The notes beneath the pieces were generated by a model. It saw nothing but the letters and a program-made list of their open reading frames with translations. It was not told the origin of the DNA and did no database searches. A DNA stretch of 7,919 nucleotides from B46-G9 sp964581175 (GTDB lineage Bacteria > Desulfobacterota > DSM-4660 > Desulfatiglandales > Desulfatiglandaceae), in contig CAZONI010000134.1 in the NCBI GenBank assembly GCA_964581175.1, forward strand, positions 1 to 7,919. The letters are read 5' to 3'. Shown here in pieces: positions 1 to 6,188 of this stretch (position 1 is the stretch's first letter; each line of letters opens with the position of its first letter). Position numbers and translations under genes: made by a program.

Positions 1-222
1 ATAGCCGGCCTCCTGCATGTGTATTAGGAGGGACCGGTCGGAAAAGTGGAGGTAATTGAGAACATTGACGAGCGCTTTTCGTCCCATTGTGCGGACGTAG
101 TCTACCTTGTCCGGTGCCAAGCCCTGTTCGGGGAGCCAGAAAGGCGTAAATGGCTTGCCATGTGCTGTGAGGATAGCAGCATTCCTTTCTTCAGAAGTCC
201 TATTAAAGGAGGATCTGCCCAT
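1..222 (-). CDS. Partial N-terminal part of an unrecognised protein, possibly PilZ-like
   Basis: An ATG at 222-220 opens a frame of 74 codons that continues without a stop to the left edge, so only the N-terminus is visible. It begins MGRSSFNRTSEERN and later has a hydrophobic stretch around residues 51-70 (ALVNVLNYLHFSDRSLLIHM). The start is supported by an AGGG about 8 nt upstream, by an in-frame TAG just before it, and by a consensus promoter 146 nt upstream. Composition looks protein-like, unlike the plus-strand frame covering the same bases. I do not recognise the protein with certainty. The 'NxxNYxxFxDxxLLxHM' stretch is reminiscent of the N-terminal segment of some deltaproteobacterial PilZ-domain (cyclic-di-GMP binding) proteins, but the PilZ RxxxR and D/NxSxxG motifs would lie outside the window. 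I am fairly sure the gene is real and unsure of its family. Confidence 0.7.
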   Translation of the reverse strand, partial: MGRSSFNRTSEERNAAILTAHGKPFTPFWLPEQGLAPDKVDYVRTMGRKALVNVLNYLHFSDRSLLIHMQEAGY

Positions 223-254
223 CTTCAATCCCTATCAAGGCTGCTGCTCTATCC

Positions 255-277
255 GGGCAAAACGGGAAAATTTGCCC
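255..277 (-). other. Leader hairpin upstream of the left-edge gene
   Basis: GGGCAAA at 255-261 and TTTGCCC at 271-277 form a perfect 7-bp stem with a 9-nt loop. It lies in the leader between the promoter at 368-396 and the start codon at 222. No T-run follows it on the minus strand, so it does not look like an intrinsic terminator. It could affect mRNA stability or translation, and that role is inference. Confidence 0.3.
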
Positions 278-367
278 AGAAAAAAGGATTCGAAAGAGGT
301 CTACACTATCCAATAATAATAAAGATTCAGATGGCCCTTCCCGGTCGCGTTACGGCAGAATTTTCTG

Positions 368-396
368 ATTAAATACCCTCTTCATTACTATGTCAA
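368..396 (-). promoter_or_regulatory. Sigma-70 promoter for the left-edge gene
   Basis: On the minus strand a perfect -35 TTGACA (391-396) is followed after exactly 17 nt by TTTAAT (368-373), which matches five of six -10 positions. Transcription would start near 361 and give a leader of about 140 nt before the ATG at 222. The match, spacing and position in front of a gene make this the best promoter in the window. Confidence 0.6.
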
Positions 397-409
397 TTTG
401 CGGGGATGA

Positions 410-438
410 TTCATACACTTAAACAAATGGAATGTCAA
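410..438 (-). promoter_or_regulatory. Second, upstream tandem promoter
   Basis: A second perfect TTGACA lies on the minus strand at 433-438, with TATGAA (four of six) at 410-415 after 17 nt. It points the same way as the promoter at 368-396, and the two -35 boxes are 42 bp apart, about four helical turns. It may be a weaker tandem promoter for the same gene. Confidence 0.35.
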
Positions 439-621
439 GAAAAATAGTATAAATAGGGAAGAACTGAATCCTCCATTGTTCTTTTCCTTCGCCTTTTTCC
501 CTATTTTTTCGAGAGGCGGCAGGTGGAGGAGGGCTATTGAAAATAGTGTTGTTTTATCAGTTTGTTACATTTTGGTTGTTAGATCTTGAAAAGGGCGATG
601 AATGGGGATCTTAAAAGTGTT
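439..621. other. Non-coding gap between the left-edge gene and the exonuclease gene
   Basis: No credible reading frame is seen on either strand. The stretch is AT-rich with several T- and A-runs, for example around 480-510. CTATT/AATAG (534-546) is a small 5-bp dyad. AAAGGGC at 590-596 can pair with GCCCTTT at 627-633 across the exonuclease stop codon, but the 30-nt loop and the lack of a following T-run make it a poor terminator. No clear terminator for the long upstream operon was found. Confidence 0.5.
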
Positions 622-1383
622 TTATGGCCCTTTCAATAATTTTTCTTTCATCGCCTCATAGGCCAGCTCTATCAAGGGCTCCAGATTCACAATATCTGCG
701 GTATTATACCGGATCAATCTGTCAAGAGATGGCGCGTCTCCCCATTCGTAGGCTCTCCAGAGCAGAACGGCGTCATAGCCGTTCAATCCGTCAATCTCCG
801 GACTCCTGCGCATTCCCAAGCGCTGTTCAATGTGTTTCAAACCTCCCTTGTAGCCCAGTCTGGCCAGGAGAAATCTCAAATCGATATGGGCCGCCGGTAA
901 AGAAATTCCGGGAAAAAAGCGTCGGATGAATGGGAGGTCAAAAAGACTACCGTTGAAGGTGATAACCAGGTCATAATCAGCGATCACGCACTCGAATTTC
1001 TGCAAGTTCTTTCCATTTATGAATGTCTGGACCTTTTCTCCATCATAGATGCCAATAAGGGTAATTTCGTGTACACCTTCAAGACCACCGTCGGTCTCGA
1101 TATCCAGGTAAACGGACCTTTCCCGAAATGCCTTGAATAAACGCCACGTCTCTCTCCCGGGAAGCAGGTCCTGAAAAAAACGTATATCTTGCCTGTGTTC
1201 GAGGGACCTGAGCAGGAATTCGTGAATCATTGCGTCTTTGCCGGGAGAGAAAACGCTCACTTTCTCCTCTAGGAACTGCCGCCAGGTAGTGATACCTTTG
1301 TCCCAGAGCATCTGTTCGCTTTTCGGGCCAACGCCCGGGATATGAATAAAGGTGTGCTCAAGCATGGCTGAGAAAAGGAGCAT
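622..1383 (-). CDS. YprB-like RNase H-fold (DnaQ-type) exonuclease
   Basis: This 253-residue protein belongs to the YprB / RNase_H_2 family of predicted 3'-5' exonucleases with a DEDDy active site. The three exonuclease motifs are present: DIETD at 94-98 (D94, E96), FNGSLFD at 143-149 (D149) and YNTAD at 226-230 (Y226, D230). The N-terminus (TFIHIPGVGPKSEQMLWDKGI, about 11-31) resembles a helix-hairpin-helix nucleic-acid binding element. I use the first ATG, at 1383. Relatives usually begin near MLEHTF, so the ATG at 1365 is an equally good start, and neither has a strong ribosome binding site. It is the last gene of the apparent operon, 35 nt after the aminopeptidase, with a 5-bp dyad (1390-1403) in that gap. 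The substrate is not known for this family. The family call is firm, and the nuclease activity is inferred from the conserved acidic residues. Confidence 0.85.
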   Translation of the reverse strand: MLLFSAMLEHTFIHIPGVGPKSEQMLWDKGITTWRQFLEEKVSVFSPGKDAMIHEFLLRSLEHRQDIRFFQDLLPGRETWRLFKAFRERSVYLDIETDGGLEGVHEITLIGIYDGEKVQTFINGKNLQKFECVIADYDLVITFNGSLFDLPFIRRFFPGISLPAAHIDLRFLLARLGYKGGLKHIEQRLGMRRSPEIDGLNGYDAVLLWRAYEWGDAPSLDRLIRYNTADIVNLEPLIELAYEAMKEKLLKGP

Positions 1384-1418
1384 TTCTCACGTGTGTAGAC
1401 ACGCGGAGTGCTGATCCT

Positions 1419-2618
1419 TCAAAACGTAAATATCCCTTTTTCATAGATCACCTTCCGCTCTCCGGTCTGCAAAAGAGCCGTGACTCGTTTCGGCTCGGTA
1501 TTCACCAGATCCCAGTGCAGTGCGGAATCGTTAAATCCCAGTTCTTCTTTCTTCGCTTTGGTGAGTTTTTGCGGGTCGCCATCGAAGGTGTCCGAATATG
1601 ATGCGCCGACGGCCAGGTGGCAGTTTCCCTCTGTCCCCCCGAAATTTTCATCAAACAGAGTATTCGCCATGAATCGGTTGATCCGGGAAAAACGTTTGTC
1701 AGTCAGGGAAAATTCCCCCACCCGTTTTGCGCCCGGGTCCATGGAGATCTGTTTTGCAACAAAATCCCTTCCCTCTTCTGCCTCGATGTGCACAACCGAG
1801 CCCCTTTTGAACACCAACTGCACTCCCTTTATGTAGTTCCCACTCCGGAAGGATGGCTGGTTCGCATAATACACTCCTTCGGTGCCCCGCCAGTCCGGTG
1901 AGAGAAAGATCTCAAAGCTGGGGATATTGTGGCCGGATATGCCGACCCATTTTCGTTTTCTGCCGGGCGTGATCCTGAGGTCAATGTGCTTGGATTCCAC
2001 ACGAATTTGTTTCACAGCAAGGTTGTTCAGCCACTTTTTGATGGCGACTGCGTTACTATGAATGGATCTCCACTGCCGGACGGGGTCCGGAGCGTCCAGA
2101 TAACACGCGCGCACAATCTGGTTCGTGTACTGGCGTGCTGTCAATGCTGCCTGTCTCGCCAATTCATCCGTAGGCATCATGCAGAGGGTCCAGCCGAACG
2201 CGCCCAGATTCTCCCGCTCCTGCAGGATATCCCGCAAAAATTTGTGTGCCACCGCGGTCTTTCCAATCCGTCGGGAATCAATATCTCTCAGGTGGGTCAA
2301 CGATTCAGGGGCAAGGAGAGAGATAGCGCCATGCAGATTCTCGCAAAGCTCTTTCTCTCCCGGTGCTATAAAGGCGAGCTGCCTGGCATTTGATTTCCCG
2401 TAGAAATTGTGCTCCATCAGCGGCGTCACAGTCCCCCTCATTACCGGATTGAGACCCATATCCAGGAGTCTCCCCTGGAGGATTTCGGCAAGAGCCACCG
2501 CAGGGTGATCATACCGGACTAAAACGATATCTCCGCGTCCATATTTTTCAGTCCGGGCGGTCTTCAGCCCCCATAGAAGCACATCGGCGTATTTCTCAAG
2601 TTTTTCCTTTGACAGCAT
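1419..2618 (-). CDS. M29-family metallo-aminopeptidase
   Basis: This 399-residue protein fits the M29 (thermophilic aminopeptidase, AmpS/AmpT/PepS) family in length and motif order. These are cytoplasmic dinuclear-metal enzymes that remove N-terminal residues from peptides. By alignment from memory with the Thermus enzyme, the ligands are E236 (NIPSFEIF), E302 (VGEFSL), H334 (CHLAVGASY), the catalytic Y341, H368 and D370 (ALHWDL). The intervals 66, 7 and 2 match the Thermus spacing, while two segments are each about three residues longer. The ATG at 2618 is preceded by AGGAG 8 nt upstream, which lies in the last codons of the PUA-domain gene; only 3 nt separate that gene's stop from this start, so translational coupling is likely. 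The physiological substrate is not evident from context. The family call is firm. Confidence 0.9.
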   Translation of the reverse strand: MLSKEKLEKYADVLLWGLKTARTEKYGRGDIVLVRYDHPAVALAEILQGRLLDMGLNPVMRGTVTPLMEHNFYGKSNARQLAFIAPGEKELCENLHGAISLLAPESLTHLRDIDSRRIGKTAVAHKFLRDILQERENLGAFGWTLCMMPTDELARQAALTARQYTNQIVRACYLDAPDPVRQWRSIHSNAVAIKKWLNNLAVKQIRVESKHIDLRITPGRKRKWVGISGHNIPSFEIFLSPDWRGTEGVYYANQPSFRSGNYIKGVQLVFKRGSVVHIEAEEGRDFVAKQISMDPGAKRVGEFSLTDKRFSRINRFMANTLFDENFGGTEGNCHLAVGASYSDTFDGDPQKLTKAKKEELGFNDSALHWDLVNTEPKRVTALLQTGERKVIYEKGIFTF

Positions 2619-2621
2619 ATC

Positions 2622-3161
2622 TCACGCTCCTATCATTGCGCTTCTCAGCGCCTTCATGGAAATCTGACTCCTGATCCTGCCGTTTACGTAAAGGCCAAGA
2701 CCCAGAATCCGGTTTCCATCCAGGCACAAAATAACATAGCCCTGGCCGACGCCGAGAACGGTCTCCAGGCATTGCCCTTTCTGGAGATCCAGGAGATCAT
2801 CCTCTGAAATGGTTATCTTCGATTTTGTCGCATGGGTCCCGAAGACCTGGATCATGCGGGTCGTCGGCTTCAGGAATTGCCCCACCTTCTGAAATGCCTT
2901 CAATCCCATCCTTGAAATCTTGAACCTCGAAATATGGGCAAGGAGCGGAGTGTCGGTGGAAACCCACCAGCTGTTCTTCTTTCTGAAGAAAATAAAACTC
3001 TCGAACAGGGCCCTGTCTATGCCGAAACGGTCCTCCAGATAGAAAAGCAAGGAGGAACGTTCAGCAGGGCTTGCCAATTCCGGCCACGAAGAATCCCACT
3101 GAATCGACGCGGTGCGGGTAAAATCTAAGAGCCCTTTCAAGTTCTTCTCCATAAGTTTCAT
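2622..3161 (-). CDS. PUA-like RNA-binding domain of an RsmF-type methyltransferase, split off
   Basis: This frame encodes the C-terminal RNA-binding domain that normally follows the catalytic domain in RsmF/NOP2-type RNA m5C methyltransferases (Methyltranf_PUA-like). Typical features are the opening ESFIFFRKKNSWWVS, the 'GLKAFQKVGQFLKPTTRM' segment, 'LLDLQKGQCLE' and the ending 'GYVILCLDGNRILGLGLYVNGRIRSQISMKALR'. It carries no catalytic residues. The frame is +1 relative to the methyltransferase and stays open upstream to 3203, so it overlaps the tail of that gene. The first ATG (3161, then 3152) has only a weak GGAAAA before it, and a TTG exists at 3200. Residues before about SSLLFYL (codon 3056) look like an out-of-frame reading of the methyltransferase tail, so a separate start is doubtful. 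Either this is one gene broken by a one-base frameshift near 3067-3069, or the two parts are made as separate or frameshifted products. Confidence 0.75.
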   Translation of the reverse strand: MKLMEKNLKGLLDFTRTASIQWDSSWPELASPAERSSLLFYLEDRFGIDRALFESFIFFRKKNSWWVSTDTPLLAHISRFKISRMGLKAFQKVGQFLKPTTRMIQVFGTHATKSKITISEDDLLDLQKGQCLETVLGVGQGYVILCLDGNRILGLGLYVNGRIRSQISMKALRSAMIGA

Positions 3162-3960
3162 TTTTCCAGTGAGTGAGCCCTGGTTCAGAGGCAAGATCAA
3201 TGTTCAAGGGAAAAAGTGTCACGTTCCGCTCATGCAGGAGATGCGCGACAACGGCTTCGTTTTCTGCAGGATTATAGGTACAGGTTGCATAAATCATTTT
3301 GCCCCCCGGCTGAAGCAGTTCATAGGCGCGGAGGAGAATCTTCTTTTGGAGTTCCGGAAGCAGAATCTTTTCCGTTGTCTCCCTGTAGGTGAAATCCTCT
3401 CTGATCTTCCTGAACCTCCCTTCTCCCGAGCAAGGCACATCGGCCACAACGAATTCGAATTGCTGTTTCAGGGGAAACTCCTGTGCCTGGTAGGCAGTTA
3501 CCACTGCATTCAGCACTCCCAGCCTCGTGAGCGTATTTCCCAGGGGAATATGACGATTTCCGTAGAGCTCATTCGCAACGATCAGGCCGGCATTTCCCAT
3601 GAGTTGGGCGAGATGCGACGTTTTTCCACCCGGTGCCGCGCACAGGTCCAGGACAAGGGACCCATCCGTGGGATGCAAGGCCAGGGAAACAAGGCACGAA
3701 GTCAGCGCCTGGGGGTGAATGTGCCCCATGAAGTATTCCACGGTATTCCCGGGGAATTCAAGGCCTGAAGCTCTATAGAGCGTTTCATCGTGTGGGAGGC
3801 TCTTTTCAAGCAGAGCGCCTTTTTCATTCAGGCGCGAAACCAGCTGTTCAGGAGCGGCTTTCAGGGTATTTATCCGCAGGTGTACCGGAAGGGGTTTACG
3901 GAGACTTTGTTGAAACGAATCAAAATCCGGAATAAAATCTCTATATTGCTCGAATAACAC
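3061..3960 (-). CDS. RsmF/NOP2-type rRNA (cytosine-C5) methyltransferase, catalytic domain
   Basis: This 299-residue protein transfers a methyl group from SAM to C5 of cytosine in RNA, most likely 16S rRNA. The SAM-binding loop is DLCAAPGGKT (105-114), followed by the ANELYGNR segment (129-136). Motif IV is DVPCSGEG (174-181, releasing Cys177) and motif VI is YATCTYNP (224-231, nucleophile Cys227). The domain closes with the conserved 'FYPHRVDSVGFFVA' (280-293) and stops six residues later, so the catalytic part is complete while the usual C-terminal PUA-like domain is missing from this frame. That domain follows at once in the +1 frame. The start is GTG at 3960, with AAGGTG about 10 nt upstream. 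It lies 36 nt after the acyl-CoA dehydrogenase. RsmF is the closest type by motif, but the exact target cytosine cannot be read from sequence, so no symbol is given. Confidence 0.88.
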   Translation of the reverse strand: MLFEQYRDFIPDFDSFQQSLRKPLPVHLRINTLKAAPEQLVSRLNEKGALLEKSLPHDETLYRASGLEFPGNTVEYFMGHIHPQALTSCLVSLALHPTDGSLVLDLCAAPGGKTSHLAQLMGNAGLIVANELYGNRHIPLGNTLTRLGVLNAVVTAYQAQEFPLKQQFEFVVADVPCSGEGRFRKIREDFTYRETTEKILLPELQKKILLRAYELLQPGGKMIYATCTYNPAENEAVVAHLLHERNVTLFPLNIDLASEPGLTHWKNETYGEELERALRFYPHRVDSVGFFVAGIGKPC

Positions 3961-3996
3961 GCTCTTGGTTCACCTTGTTTTTCAAAACCGATTTTT

Positions 3997-5139
3997 CTAT
4001 TTCCCAATGATATACTTGGCGATGACCCTTCGCTGAATTTCAGAGGTGCCCTCGTAAATAGTAAAGACTCGCGCGTCCCGGTAGAAGCGTTCCACCGGGT
4101 ACTCCTTGATGTACCCATACCCGCCGTGAATTTGAAGAGCCTGGTAGGCCACCTTGTTGGCCATTTCAGAAGAAAAGACCTTGGCCATTGAGGCGGCCGC
4201 GGAAAAATTTTCTCCACGATCTTTCATGGCCGCCGCGTTAAAGGTCAGAAGTCTCGCAGCCTCAATCTGAGTGGCCATATCCGCGATCATCCACCGTATC
4301 CCCTGGAACTGCGAGATTGGCCTGTTGAATTGAATCCGTTCACGTGCGTAATGTACTGCCGCATCCAGACATGCCTGGGCCACCCCGACCGATTGGGAAG
4401 CAATGCCGATCCTCCCGCCGTCCAGGGAAGCCATAGCAATTAGGAAACCATCGCCCTCGTTACCCAGGAGATTCCGGGCAGGCACGCGACAGTCTTCAAA
4501 GATCAGTTCTACCGTGTCAGAGGCCCGGAGACCCATCTTATCTTCCTCTTTCCCCACGGTAAATCCCGGTGTGCCCTTCTCCACGAGGAACGCACTGATT
4601 CCGCGGTGCTTCTTTTCTCTATCCGTGTAGGCGGTAACCACAACTACGTCGGAGTTTTTTCCGCTCGTGATAAACATTTTGGTGCCGTTGATCACGTAAC
4701 TGTTCCCATCCTTCACCGCCCGGGAACGCTGGCCGGCGGGGTCCGACCCAGCGCTTGGTTCCGTCAGGGCAAAGCATCCCAATTTTTTGCCTGCTGCAAG
4801 GGGTCTTAGATAATTCTCTTTCAAATATTCGGAGCCAAAAAGGTAGACAGGCCCGCAGGCCACTGAATTGTGCACGGACATAATGACGGCTGTTGCCGCG
4901 CAGGCATATGCCACTTCCTGGAGGGCAACGGAGTAGCTGATTGTATCAACCCCGGCGCCGTTGTATTCGGGCGGGACGTTCATTCCCATAAGGCCCAGTT
5001 CACCCATTTGTTTAATATTCTTAGCAGGGAATTCTCCGGTGAGGTCTCTCTCCGCAGCCGTGGGCAGCAGGACATTCCGGGCGAAATCCCGGACCATTGC
5101 CTGAATCATTCTCTGCTCTTCGGTCAAATGGTATGCCAT
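3997..5139 (-). CDS. Short-chain type acyl-CoA dehydrogenase
   Basis: This FAD enzyme of 380 residues, the usual length for the family, oxidises a saturated acyl-CoA to the 2-enoyl-CoA and passes electrons to electron-transfer flavoprotein. Visible signatures are CFALTEPSAGSD (122-133, flavin and substrate contact), 'KMGLRASDTVEL' (201-212), 'RIQFNRPISQFQG' (268-280) and 'QIHGGYGYIKEYPVERFYRDARV' (336-358). The catalytic base is E363 in IYEGTSEIQR, as in butyryl/short-chain enzymes and unlike isovaleryl-CoA dehydrogenase, which places it earlier. The exact chain length or branching of the substrate cannot be told. The ATG at 5139 has a strong AAGGAAGGGAG just upstream. The XRE-cupin regulator precedes it by 72 nt and a promoter candidate lies in that gap. 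With the acyl-CoA mutase module upstream, a role in fatty-acid or branched acyl-CoA breakdown is the simplest reading. Confidence 0.93.
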   Translation of the reverse strand: MAYHLTEEQRMIQAMVRDFARNVLLPTAAERDLTGEFPAKNIKQMGELGLMGMNVPPEYNGAGVDTISYSVALQEVAYACAATAVIMSVHNSVACGPVYLFGSEYLKENYLRPLAAGKKLGCFALTEPSAGSDPAGQRSRAVKDGNSYVINGTKMFITSGKNSDVVVVTAYTDREKKHRGISAFLVEKGTPGFTVGKEEDKMGLRASDTVELIFEDCRVPARNLLGNEGDGFLIAMASLDGGRIGIASQSVGVAQACLDAAVHYARERIQFNRPISQFQGIRWMIADMATQIEAARLLTFNAAAMKDRGENFSAAASMAKVFSSEMANKVAYQALQIHGGYGYIKEYPVERFYRDARVFTIYEGTSEIQRRVIAKYIIGK

Positions 5140-5160
5140 ACTCCCTTCCTTGCTCGCGTC

Positions 5161-5203
5161 AGTATATATTCAGTAGTATATATATGGACAGAAATTTTGC
5201 CCA
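5161..5203 (-). promoter_or_regulatory. Promoter and possible operator for the acyl-CoA dehydrogenase gene
   Basis: On the minus strand TGGGCA (5198-5203, four of six) and TATACT (5175-5180, five of six) are separated by exactly 17 nt. The octamer AGTATATA occurs twice on the plus strand, at 5161-5168 and 5175-5182, 14 bp apart, so TATACT is present twice. The AT-rich repeat is a candidate regulator site, with the adjacent XRE-cupin protein the obvious suspect; that link is inference. Confidence 0.4.
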
Positions 5204-5211
5204 GGTCCCGC

Positions 5212-5760
5212 TCAGGGCGTATAAAGGACTACGAGCAACTCCGCTTTTTCGGAACTGAGATTCTTGAGTTTGTGCACGATGGATGAATTGAAATGAATGC
5301 ATTGACCGGGATCGAGCTGGTTATTATTCTCTCCGACCTTGACTTCGATCTTTCCAACCAGGACGTAGATGAATTCCTCACCCACATGCTGGTAGCTGAC
5401 GCCTTTGTGACGAGATTTGGGGTCGATGAAAACTTTGAATGCCTTCAGGTGCTTGTGCCTCGCTTCGGGCGTCAGCGTTTCGTAAGTGTAATCCTCGGTT
5501 CGCCGCTGATAGTCTTCTGCCGATTTCCTGCTTGCCCGACTCTTTTCTTCATGCAAAAGGAGGCTTGAATCTATTTCGAGGGCCTTGGACAATTGGAGAA
5601 GCACTGCCACGGGAGGGATGACTTCCCCCTTTTCAATTTTCGAGATATACTGGGTCGCCAGTCCGGTCTCATTAGCCATATGCTTCAGGGTGAACTTCTT
5701 TTCACGCCGCAGCTTCAAAAGCCTTTTTCCGATGGATCTTCCCGTTTTTTTTGCAGGCAT
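5212..5760 (-). CDS. XRE-family transcriptional regulator with C-terminal cupin domain
   Basis: This 182-residue protein has an XRE/HTH_3 DNA-binding domain at about residues 9-64 (IGKRLLKLRREKKFTLKHMA, then TGLATQYISKIEKGEVIPP) and a small-ligand cupin beta-barrel at about 105-180 (HVGEEFIYVLVGKIEV, then DPGQCIHFNSSIVHKL). H125, E129 and H163 are candidate metal or ligand residues; the first cupin motif has only one histidine, as is common in this subgroup. Such proteins usually repress or activate nearby catabolic genes in response to a small molecule, often a CoA-linked or amino-acid metabolite; the ligand here is unknown. The ATG at 5760 has a strong AAGGAG about 9 nt upstream. It sits between the small membrane-protein gene (163 nt away) and the acyl-CoA dehydrogenase (72 nt away), and regulation of the latter is plausible. 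Confidence 0.9.
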   Translation of the reverse strand: MPAKKTGRSIGKRLLKLRREKKFTLKHMANETGLATQYISKIEKGEVIPPVAVLLQLSKALEIDSSLLLHEEKSRASRKSAEDYQRRTEDYTYETLTPEARHKHLKAFKVFIDPKSRHKGVSYQHVGEEFIYVLVGKIEVKVGENNNQLDPGQCIHFNSSIVHKLKNLSSEKAELLVVLYTP

Positions 5761-5890
5761 CCAGTCTCTCCTTCCTCAACTGTACAACAATCCAGAACAC
5801 GGGAGTCCGGGACCGGCATAAAGGCATCATTTCCGGTTCTCGTCGGGTTCTGTATCCTGGTCCTTGACTTCTTAGTCCTGCATAAATACT

Positions 5891-5915
5891 AATAAGTAAC
5901 TTTAACTACATTATT
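5891..5915. promoter_or_regulatory. AT-rich dyad upstream of the XRE-cupin gene
   Basis: AATAAGTA and TACATTATT form an inverted repeat of 5 plus 3 bp with one bulged base around an 8-nt centre. It lies in the very AT-rich part (5881-5930) of the 163-nt gap upstream of the regulator gene, where its promoter should lie, although I see no clear -35/-10 pair there. It could be an autoregulatory operator. Chance symmetry in AT-rich DNA is also possible. Confidence 0.25.
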
Positions 5916-5923
5916 TATATTAT

Positions 5924-6154
5924 TCATTTGATATGGTTATCTCTCTTGATGACTTTCCAAGCCTGGATACAGAAAGCAACCAGCAGCGCAAGACTGATCA
6001 GTATGATCAGGTTGGACGCGAAGAAAATCATTACAAACGAAAATGGATCATTAACCGTGTAGGCGGAAATGAGCACCTGGATCCCGAAGAACGCGAAAAA
6101 AACTGCCGCCAAGATAAAGACAATCTGTCGTATCCACCAAAAAGCATTCGACAT
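5924..6154 (-). CDS. Small protein with two membrane helices, function unknown
   Basis: This is a 76-residue protein if it starts at the ATG at 6154 (MSNAFWWIRQ), or 81 residues from a GTG at 6169. I prefer the ATG, which has GGGG about 9 nt upstream. Two strongly hydrophobic segments, about residues 11-32 and 40-66, are joined by a short polar loop (TVNDPFS). The C-terminus is basic (KVIKRDNHIK), and by the positive-inside rule both ends should be cytoplasmic. There is no signal peptide or catalytic motif and I do not recognise a family. It follows the MeaB-type GTPase gene by 34 nt on the same strand, so it is probably co-transcribed. A 9-bp direct repeat (TGGTCACGC at 6154-6162 and 6173-6181) spans the gap and the start codon. 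The composition clearly fits a membrane protein and the frame is likely real, but no function can be given. Confidence 0.7.
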   Translation of the reverse strand: MSNAFWWIRQIVFILAAVFFAFFGIQVLISAYTVNDPFSFVMIFFASNLIILISLALLVAFCIQAWKVIKRDNHIK

Positions 6155-6188
6155 GGTCACGCCCCGCACGCCTGGTCACGCAGCAGCG

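Noticed and set aside
255..300. Possible cyclic-di-GMP riboswitch fragment (GGGCAAA and CGAAAG words)
   Set aside because: These words occur on the strand opposite to the gene and the rest of the riboswitch core is absent; the resemblance is chance.
46..372. 108-residue plus-strand frame at the left edge
   Set aside because: It overlaps a better minus-strand coding frame (1-222) that has a ribosome binding site and promoter, and its translation resembles no protein I know.
590..633. Intrinsic terminator after the exonuclease gene
   Set aside because: The 7-bp stem has a 30-nt loop, overlaps the stop codon and is not followed by a T-run on the minus strand.
3155..3170. Frameshift in the A5 run inside the methyltransferase tail as the cause of the split
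   Set aside because: A shift there would destroy the conserved FYPHRVDSVGFFVA ending, so the break must lie after it, near 3067-3069.
3112..3768. 218-residue plus-strand frame opposite the methyltransferase gene
   Set aside because: It lies wholly antisense to the conserved catalytic domain, with no recognisable domain or start signals of its own.
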